Part shown: positions 1-8,400 of the stretch, piece after piece | How positions within the stretch are numbered: position 1 is the stretch's first letter | Layout: every line of letters starts with the position of its first letter | Source: Cylindrotheca closterium | Lineage: Eukaryota > Bacillariophyta > Bacillariophyceae > Bacillariales > Bacillariaceae | DNA: 64,000 bases | Reading direction: 5' to 3' | NCBI GenBank assembly: GCA_933822405.4 | Contig: CAKOGP040001925.1 | Coordinates: 137,899-201,898, forward strand | Notes under the pieces: model-generated | What the model saw: only the letters and a program-made list of their open reading frames with translations | Databases searched by the model: none | What the model was told of the DNA's origin: nothing | Program-made: the position numbers and the translations under genes

Positions 1-549
1 TTGTTGTTGTTGTTGTTGTTGTTGTTGCTGCTCGTCAATGGTTGTAAAGTGAAACTTTTCCATCAGCAGTTGCTTACGACGATCTTGCATTTGTTCCTCT
101 TGCTCTTGTTGGATTTGTTGGTTGCGTTCTTGTTGTGCGTTGCTGTGATTGTACCCCCGGTTCAGCAAAAAGAGGGCCAGAAAAATGGCAGCGCTCAACA
201 GGAAAACCTGAATTTTACTGCTGTTGGACATTTGATTACTATTAGAAGGACCCCGTTTTTTGCCCTTGTATGGTTTGGAGTAAGTTCCTTGTCGCGGAAC
301 TGGAGTTGGGGGTGAGGCTCCGTTTGTCGACGGTGCTTCAGCGGTTGGAAGGATTGTGGCGGCGGCAGTCATTCTTGTCGGAACTGATGAAGGAACTGAT
401 GTGGGTTGTTTGCTGATGATGTTGCTAGCTGCTGATGGCGATCCTGTCATTGGCGTAGAGCTTTGCGCTGAAGTTGCTGACAAGTTGAGGAGAATCGAGA
501 CAACAACGGTGCCGAAGAATCGCATTATTGTGCAAGATTTCTTCGTCAT
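1..549 (-). CDS. Membrane RING-family protein, 5' part only (cut by window edge)
   Basis: The reading frame opens with ATG at 549-547 and stays open for 183 codons to the window edge. Residues 1-28 form a signal peptide. Residues 29-110 are a Ser/Thr/Pro-rich stalk without cysteines, and about 113-130 are one membrane span. The cytosolic part starts with a Gln-rich basic stretch and an FHFTTID box at 167-173, then a polyglutamine run written as CAA repeats at the edge. That box matches the juxtamembrane FxFxT[IV] box of the RING-H2 genes further right, especially the one at 62404-63357, so the missing part should hold a C-terminal RING. The RING itself is not visible. It resembles the members without the CCKC module. 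Confidence 0.7.
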   Translation of the reverse strand, partial: MTKKSCTIMRFFGTVVVSILLNLSATSAQSSTPMTGSPSAASNIISKQPTSVPSSVPTRMTAAATILPTAEAPSTNGASPPTPVPRQGTYSKPYKGKKRGPSNSNQMSNSSKIQVFLLSAAIFLALFLLNRGYNHSNAQQERNQQIQQEQEEQMQDRRKQLLMEKFHFTTIDEQQQQQQQQQQ

Positions 550-1051
550 GATGATGATGATGGATCTTTCGAAGACTTCTCTCAAAATGTTATGTTTCAA
601 GCAACTGTATTCAAGATATGATCAAAGTGTTGGTCCATTCTTTAGTGATAACACCGGAATACTGGACTAACAAGAGAGACTTATTGAGGAGAGACGACTT
701 TTGGACGAATAATCTGAAACAGTATGCACTGTTTATTATTGTCAATCTTGTTGCGAATTTTGTAGTGCAAGATGGTTTTGATATATTATTTTATATACTA
801 TTGATAATGATTTCCAGACGGTCGCGCCCCCGTCTGCCTGCCAACAGTTAAAGATTCGATGGAGTCGAAGCAAACGTAGCGGTATATGCAGGCATCATGG
901 GTCATTTTTTATCGTCAGTGGAACAAAAATGTAAAAAAGCTCACCAATATATTTTTCGCTGTCGCAGTCACTGGATCTCGTATCTGCGCGCATCATAAAA
1001 ATCTTTCAGATATTCCTACAGTATATAGTACTTGCATCACATCTCATCGCA
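550..1051. other. Intergenic, nothing recognised
   Basis: AT-rich spacer between two divergently transcribed genes. It holds short TATA-like runs (around 781-800 and 1020-1026) but no supported gene or repeat. Confidence 0.5.
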
Positions 1052-1804
1052 ATGGCTTTATCGCTAGAGACATACCCTTCAAGAATGCAACATCACGAGC
1101 ATGACAAGGGCTCCAAGGAGGCAATTCGACAGTATCCAAGTTCTGTCCAAGATGATCTGTCATACAGAAGCAGGGTGGCGTTTCATCCATCAAGAAGGGG
1201 TGTCATCAATGACACGACGGACGACAGTAGGAGCCTTTTCTGCGAGAATCGAGCCCACTCTTTCTATCCAGAATGGACTGGACAGGAATGCGACCACGAT
1301 TCCTTCTTTTGTTTTACAGAAGGGATCAATAGCCATTGCTGTAAATGCAGACCTCAGTAAGTTGAAACTAAGATGTGATGCGTTCGTCAATATATCCTAG
1401 AATTGTCAGAGAAATGGAATATTAACACACCTTCAATTTTGTATAGATGTTGTGGACAGTGCAATGTAACGGCATCCTACAATGATCCATATCAAGCATG
1501 TCCAGTGCTGGATGGAAGAGCACAGGAGCAGAGCAATACACTACGTAGTAGACTGAATACGCTACGCAGTGAACTGACGTATGAGCAAGCAACACAAGCA
1601 ATAGTCATCGGAATTATCCTGGCTGTGTTGGCCTTTGTCTTGTGTATCTATTGTTGCCTGAGAAGTCACCAAAAGCGAATGGAGGAGATTGCTACGACGA
1701 CGAGTGATAGGGACAAGAACCTCCGATTCACACGGGATGACGAATATGGAGATGAAGGGAGTTTTGTAAACCACGAAGGCATATCCCGCAACAAGAGTTC
1801 ATGA
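1052..1804 (+). CDS. CCKC-module single-pass membrane protein without RING (two exons)
   Basis: Exon 1 runs 1052-1356 and exon 2 runs 1447-1804. The donor is CA|GTAAGT and the acceptor TATAG|A, giving 220 residues. The join restores a cysteine-rich module with the order C..C-D-H..C...CCKC..CC..C, matching the ectodomain of the RING-H2 genes. It is followed by a span rich in Ile/Val/Leu and a charged tail containing DKNLR. The tail has no RING. No signal peptide is seen; positive charge after the span favours N-terminus out. An in-frame ATG at 1085 starts M-x-H-H like the paralogue at 2893 and may be the true start. Function unknown; it could be a non-ligase co-receptor or decoy (inference). 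Confidence 0.75.
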
Positions 1805-2892
1805 TTAATCATCACTGCTACCGGTATATTTGTATTTTGTAACAATAGCGTCAGTCAGCAAATATCCACCTAGAAAATGTGGTGAACTATTGTAAACGTA
1901 TTGTACTAAGAAAATATAAAAGTTGTGGAATGAATCAATCAATTATTCGTTGGCAACAAGTTCGGTCAAAATTGCAGCCCTCTTTCTTTTCGACAACTGA
2001 ATTCGTTTTTCGTATGGTAAAACCAACCGTTCGGTTCATGTTCTCGTCTGCTCGGGTTACTTGCCCTCCTTTCTGTGGGGGGACCCAGCTATCCAATCGT
2101 CTTCTTCGCTCCTACGTAGTGATGACTTTCAGCAAGGTCGTGATAGCTGGCGTTGAAGGTTGGTTTTCTCGCCACTGCACCTCTTATCCCTTTTTGAATT
2201 CCACTCAAAATAAATTCATCCAATACTTGGGCTTGCTCGTCATTGAGAGGCGTGATGTGATCTCCCGTCTGCTTTTGCCTTACTCTTCTTTCCAATCGTA
2301 CAGACTGCTGTATGTCGTCACCTTCAGATGTCCATGATTATGCCTTGAGGATGAAATTCGCTCTGAAGCTTGCTGCAGAATGAGCGAGACTCTGTTGGAA
2401 TGCCGTGCCCAGTGAAAAGGACGACGAACCAAAGATATATGAATGAATATATTACGTAGTCATCAGATAGAAAAATTCTGATGTTTGTACCGTCCATATG
2501 AAGATAACTCTGATAATATTGTCTCTCTCAAACGTTCGCCTCTTTCGATCAGAATGGGTTGGAACAATACTGTGGTAGTAGCAACATCATCTTCTGGTGC
2601 TGGACGTTTTTTATCGATCGTCATGCATCACAATCAGAGGTACACGTACTGCTATAGTGCCGTTACGGTCCATTGAGTCCGAAAATATCCACTTTTCAAA
2701 CAGAAAAATCTTCTGTCGTAGAATATGTACCAAGTGCTAGATACCCAAAATGACCGAACCGACGACGAGCAGAATCATTATAAAATCCCGGACACAGACG
2801 TCGCTCTCATCAGTTCTCTTCTTATACTATTGGGGTTGACTTATAATATCTACCGTATATATATATTCTCATCGAAAGGAATCACAATCACC
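1805..2892. other. Intergenic with one protein-like open frame on the minus strand
   Basis: Spacer between the two tandem CCKC paralogues. It holds a TACCGGTA palindrome near 1820. A minus-strand frame at 2089-2338 looks coding (acidic and basic residues well spread) but has no ATG, so it may be an exon or relic. A TATAAAA at about 2781 sits where a promoter for the gene starting at 2893 would be. Confidence 0.4.
2781..2787 (+). promoter_or_regulatory. Putative TATA box of the second CCKC gene
   Basis: TATAAAA lies about 110 bp before the ATG at 2893. Transcription starting about 30 bp downstream would make 2893, and not the in-frame ATG at 2725, the first usable start. Confidence 0.35.
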
Positions 2893-3664
2893 ATGGTTCA
2901 TCATTCAGAAAGAACGGCAGTACACACAGCTAGTAGTACCAACAGAGATCGAATCGGAAACAGCAGAGAAAAAGAGCACAGAGCGGAGGAGTACGATACC
3001 CCTCGAACTTCTGCTTCTGTTGCTGCCGTCACCATGGATCGTGCGGAAAGCGACAGCAACGAACCAAGACATCATAGCGGTATAAACTCTCCTGCTGCTG
3101 CTGCTGCTGATGTCCGTTCGGAAACAGCTCCTGACGAGAGAAGTCTTTCCTGTGAGAATCGACCTCATTTCTATTATCCGGAATGGACCGGAGAAGAGTG
3201 CGATCACGAGTCCTTCATGTGCTTCAGTGAAGGTGTGAACCACAATTGCTGCAAATGCCGTCCAGAGTAAGTGCATTCAATTGATCACTCGGTGCTAGCA
3301 TATTTTCATTTTCATATCAACAATGGGAGCATTAACCAATACAATTTCTACTTTTCTTTCATTCAGATGTTGTGGCCAATGTACTACCTTGACTTCCTTT
3401 AGTGATCCCTATCAAGCCTGTCCTACACTATCTGCCAAGGCTTATGAACGGTCTCTTGAGGATCATGGTATTACTCCCGTGACCATGGTCGCTGTTGCCA
3501 TTGGCATTTCGGCCGTCTTTGGAATCATTCTAGCATTGTGGCAACACTCTCTAGAGAGACGTCGCAGGATGATGGAACAAGACGACAAGACCAAGAATCT
3601 TCGGGCTTATCGGGATCAAGATGATGTGGATGATGGTGTCTTTAGGGATAAACCGTACCGCTAA
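2893..3664 (+). CDS. CCKC-module single-pass membrane protein without RING (two exons), paralogue
   Basis: Exon 1 runs 2893-3266 and exon 2 runs 3367-3664. The donor is GA|GTAAGTG and the acceptor TTCAG|A, giving 223 residues. The intron has the same phase and sits at the same codon after CCKCRP as in the neighbour at 1052-1804, so the two are tandem duplicates. Residues up to about 80 are hydrophilic and Ala-rich. Then come the CCKC module, one span, a basic stop-transfer (RRRR) and a tail with TKNLR like the neighbour. An in-frame ATG at 2725 would add 56 residues including a hydrophobic stretch, giving a two-span protein; the TATA box at 2781 argues against it. There is no RING domain. Function unknown. 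Confidence 0.75.
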
Positions 3665-4314
3665 CTTACATATGCGTGTGTACCGGTACTGTAATATACG
3701 AATGAATAAAAATAATCAATTCAGAAAATCCTACATTAGAACGAGAAAATTAAGAATCTAATATTACTCCCTTGCATTGCATATAGATGCGCCACATCAT
3801 GAGATCAAAATTCAATCTGCCTTGAACATTCTTTTTCCTCCGCTTTCATGCATGTGATATATATATTATGCATCAGAGAGCGAGACTGACTTCCACAGAA
3901 CTTGGGATTTTCTGAAACTCCTAGGCCCCTAGCTCATCGGGAACCTGAAATCTATTTCAGTAATATTGATTGATTCTAGCAAACAATAAAATATTAAAAT
4001 ACTGGTAAAGAAATTGGTGTTTTTATGTTGCCATGGTGACTGAATAATGATAATGGCATGAGTATGAGTGATTCTTTCAATCATCGGGCTTCTAATAAGA
4101 TGCAAGAGGCGGTGGTTGGCTGGCTGGGTGTGGAGGCGCAAGATCAATGTTGTGTTCGTTTGTTTGATAAATGGAATGGAGGAGAGATAATTGAATATTG
4201 TGTTAGTGGTGGCTTTCAGGGATGATGTTTGTGCTGACGGATCATGATACATAGTCCTAATATATATTTGGAATATATGACTAGGTCGTGCTGCCGGTGT
4301 TAGTTTGTGTTACT
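3665..4314. other. Intergenic; poly(A) signal and TACCGGTA motif
   Basis: AATAAA at 3705-3710 is a plausible polyadenylation signal for the preceding gene, with a TACCGGTA palindrome near 3681. The rest is AT-rich with no supported gene. Confidence 0.45.
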
Positions 4315-4920
4315 TCACCTCTGCTCCCGACCCAAGGTTTGAACGGATTGGGATGCTTGCTTCAAGTATTTCCCAAAGGACACCGTGTCAACATGCTGAC
4401 GATGTCGTTCCTCCATAGTTTCCACTTTGGCCACCAACTTGAAATAATTGCTCAATTGTATCAAATTTTCAGTCGCTTCCATAGGTTCGGTCAATCCGGC
4501 AATGACCTTGAGTTCTCCAGCGGCACCCTTGTAGGCCTTTTGCATTTCGACAGATCGTTGAAGCTGAGACAACATGACAAAGGAAGAAGCACAGTCGTCC
4601 ATGGCATAGGTCACCGCCTCCCAGTGATCTTGGTTCCAAGCATTTCCAGCATCGGTCAAGGAACACGCGGCTTCTCGTAGAATGGTAGGATAGGCGTAAT
4701 AGCTGTCTCCGATGTTTTGAAAGCAATTGGAAGCCTTCTTTAAGGCTTTACCGGCATCTACGAGATGTTTGCCACCAAGGGCAGTAGTCTGAAAGGGAAG
4801 GGGGAAGAAGTTCAGAGCACCCTGCTTGTTGTTGTTGGCGTTGTTCCATGCAGAAACATTTGATAAGCAGCTGCAGGCAATAATTAGAAGAAGCACGAGA
4901 GTCGTCTCGTTTCGGTACAT
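4315..4920 (-). CDS. Small secreted helical protein, unknown function
   Basis: 201 residues from ATG at 4920. Residues 1-24 are a clear signal peptide (hydrophobic core, then Cys and Ser-Ala). The mature part is about 175 residues, predicted largely helical from its Ala/Leu/Glu/Lys pattern, with cysteines near 64, 85 and 108 that could pair. There is no membrane span after the signal, so secretion or lumenal location is likely. It has one exon and is divergent from the LRR gene at 5485 across about 560 bp. I recognise no family. Confidence 0.75.
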   Translation of the reverse strand: MYRNETTLVLLLIIACSCLSNVSAWNNANNNKQGALNFFPLPFQTTALGGKHLVDAGKALKKASNCFQNIGDSYYAYPTILREAACSLTDAGNAWNQDHWEAVTYAMDDCASSFVMLSQLQRSVEMQKAYKGAAGELKVIAGLTEPMEATENLIQLSNYFKLVAKVETMEERHRQHVDTVSFGKYLKQASQSVQTLGREQR

Positions 4921-5484
4921 CGTTGTGGAAGAGTTTGAAATAGGAGGGTTCAGTTTGTTGATGTTTGTGATTGTATGGCGTCTTCTCCAAATGCCGTCAA
5001 TTTGTGATTATTGGGTTCTGATTCTTTGTCATCTTCCAGACCAATAAAAATCTGTCTTTTGATTGATTGTTCCATGATGGTATCTTCTCTTTCGTGCGGT
5101 ATCGCGCGCTACAAAGAAGATTGTATGACTCGTATGACCAACACGGAAGCGCTTCTATTATGACTGCAATTTGAGCCGGCATCTTCGATGTTGCCACCGA
5201 CCATACCCCAAATACGGTCCGTTCCACCACTAACTGTAGAGTGACAGAGCCACCAAGTCAACTCTAGGAACTTTCTCTTTCGCGTGGAATACGTAGCACT
5301 TGTAAATCAACAAGTGAAGACTGCGTTCCCAGGTTCACCTTGACAGAGGTTTCACATACGTCACACATAAGAATTCAAATATCTTAATTTAGATCCACTG
5401 CTGACACCGCCGTTCCAGTTCCAAGCAAAGCTTGTTGTCGAACGCCCGAGTTTCCTCGATTCCAAGAGTCATTGTTGACCAACC
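4921..5484. other. Divergent promoter region
   Basis: Spacer between the starts of the minus-strand secreted-protein gene and the plus-strand LRR gene. It must hold both promoters. No clear TATA box or repeat was picked out. Confidence 0.4.
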
Positions 5485-8400
5485 ATGGCGTCCCTCAAAG
5501 AACGCATGGCCATGCTGACAAAGTCGGCCGCAAAGACGGACGATCATCAGGAATTCAAGAAAAAGAGTGGGAATACCGAACAACCGGAGAAGGTGGGCAA
5601 GTTGACTCATTCGTATCTCTCGAGGGATTCCGGTGCAAAGCCCAAGCGCAACTTTAAAGTTCCGAAATTCAACAAGAAGAAAAAAGAGGAAGGCGAAAAG
5701 AAAGCCGAGGAGGCAACGACCACGACTAGTACTGCGGCAGCAACAACAGAGTCAAAGGATGAAGTAAAGACTGCAGCCAAGCCCAAGCAAGCAGCAGATG
5801 CTCCAAAGTCTCCAATGGCTCCAAAGTCACCCATTAAGATTCCCGGAAGGTTGTCTGGAAAGTTCAAGAATCCATTCTTGAGAAACGATATGGCTGGAAA
5901 GGTCAACAAGAAAGGTAAAGAAGGAGAAGAAGGGGCCGCGAAGCCAGAGAAGTCTGAAAAGGAAGCTGACGATGATGAACTAGAAGCGCAAGAGGAAGAA
6001 GATGATTTCGTGATTCCAGAAGATGAAGAAGGCGAAGAGGGAGATGAAGTGGGGGACATGAACAAGCAGGAAGCCCCAAAGCGTGGAGCCTTGAGGAATT
6101 TTGTGCAGACGTCTCAGCGATTGAGTCTGGGTATCTTTGCCAAGAAGAAGGGTGCACCAACCTCAAGGACGCAAAGTGACACTAGTGGTGGAAGAAAATT
6201 CGGTACCGCCAATATCAGTGCGGCTGACAGCAAGGCTCGAGACCGAGCTGGCATCAAACTGAATGACGGAAATGCAGCCCCGCCTCCCCGCAAGCGCATC
6301 AGTCTGTTGGGCAACTTGGGTCGCATGGGATCCAAACGCAATACTAACAATAACAAAATGAACGCTTACAACTTGGTCCTGGACAAGGCAAGGGCCGACG
6401 AAGTGGAAGGGTATTTGGACCAGATCAATACCTTCAAGCAATCCTTCACTTTAGTGAAGCGGCTCAGTATCCGTGACAATGATATTGTGCAAGCGGTCCA
6501 ACGGGTCATCGATAACGATCCCAAACAGACTGCTATCAAGATTACGGATGATGTTCGCTTTGGTCACCTCCGGTCTTCCTTGGTGCAAGACTTTGGAGAT
6601 GCGATTCGGAAAAACCTATACCTCAAGACCTTGACGATCAAGGGCGTCGATCTTGGGAACCCATTTTTGGAGGCTTTGGCGTCGGCCATTCGGGACAATG
6701 TTACATTGCAAGAAATTGATTTGTCCCGAAATGCCTTTACGCACGATGCCTTGGTCGAATTTTGTCAAGCGTTGGAACTGAACCATACTATTACCAAAGT
6801 TAAACTTGAGACGCAGCTCTCACCACTATATGAAAAGGGAGCCGAAACTGCATTGGCTGCCATTGAGAATAACCGCTCCGTCAAATCAATGACCATTGAT
6901 TTCCAAGGAGATGTGGATGGCAAATTCGACAAGCGGCTGAAGGAAATCACTCAACGCAACTACTGGAACAAGGATAATTATCCAATGCCCAATCCAGATG
7001 ATCTGTTGGTCAATTTCTTGAAGGAAGAAGTGGTACGAACCGAGGAATTGCACCAACAAAAGATGCTCGAAAAGGACTTGGAGGAGGTCCGAGAAGGAGA
7101 TTGGGATTATTTATACGAATTGGCAGTTCTCTTTGATAGATTCAAGATTCAAGAGACTGATGAAGAATCAAAGCGCAGTTCGGTCCAGAGTTATGCCAGT
7201 CCGATGCATGCGGCACAGCAAAGCCGAAACAGCGAAGGATTTGGCGCAGGAAAAAATCCAATGACTGGAGCTCAAGGATTTCCTTCAGACGGTTCTTTCT
7301 TGACAGAGGAGTTCATCGATACGTATTTGCAAGAAGATGCAGAACGAGGTGGCCTTGTTTTCAATTTCTGCAATCAAGCACGGCTCTTCAAACAGTTTCC
7401 GTCAACCAGCCCAGACCGTGAGACAATCGTCAACATTTTTGTTTATGAGCTCTTGCATCACCCTCGGCAACAGGAGTTTACTGGAATCAACATGACCAAC
7501 ACTGGTTGTGGCAATGACTTTTGGGTGAAGATTGCTGAAGGTGTTCTTGAAGATCCAGATTTGTTCCCAAATATCAACATGATCAGTGCCGAGACTAACT
7601 TTTTGACCGAAGCTGGATTTGTTGCAATTGCGGATATGGTCAAATCCGAAACTTCCATGAGGTACCTTCAAGTCCTCAAGCTGGATAACCAAAAGGCTTT
7701 GCTATCTTCGAAAGCTGAGCGGGCTTTGGCCAGAGCCATGTGTGTCAATCTGAGTATTGTTCGATTCTCACTTCGCGTGCGAAACCTTCTTGAGAGGGAC
7801 CAATGCAACAAATACGTTGTGCGTAATATTGATTTCTTGCGCCAAGCGAGACGGCATCACAAAATCAACACAGGAACTCTTGAAGAACGCAAACGGAATG
7901 CGATGGAACAACTTTTTGACAGTATTGCTGCAAATGACGAGAGCATCACCGAGGTCAATATTTCTGCTGACATCAAATTCACAGGCCTGAGTGATGTCGA
8001 AAAGGTCAAGAGTGCCAAGGCTTTTGCGACGAATTCGCATGTGAAGAAGGTCCTCATGAACCAGCTTCAACTTGGAGATAAATTTGCAATTGCACTCGGA
8101 GAAGCACTCGAACGAAACAAGACGATCGAGCGCTTGGTCATTGAAGGTAATGCCTTCACTGGTGCAGGTTTCAAAGGAATCTTTGAAGGGTTAGGAAAGA
8201 ACTCATCGGTAGTGGAGCTACTGGCGGGACATCAAACCAAGGCTATGTCTAGTCCTGATGAGCAAGCTCTACCTGGGCTCCTACAAGGCAACGAGACTAT
8301 CACCAAGATCAGTCTTGACTTGCGTAATTCTGCCGTAACAATGCAACTGGACAAGATCTGCAACCAGAACCGGAGCAAGAGGATTAGCGCGCAAAGGCCA

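Noticed and set aside
1..315. Plus-strand leucine-rich open frame
   Set aside because: It is the antisense of the Gln-rich cytosolic part of the minus-strand gene and starts at a TTG repeat.
2089..2338. Minus-strand open frame with coding-like composition
   Set aside because: No ATG, no recognised homologue and no obvious splice partner; mentioned only under the spacer.
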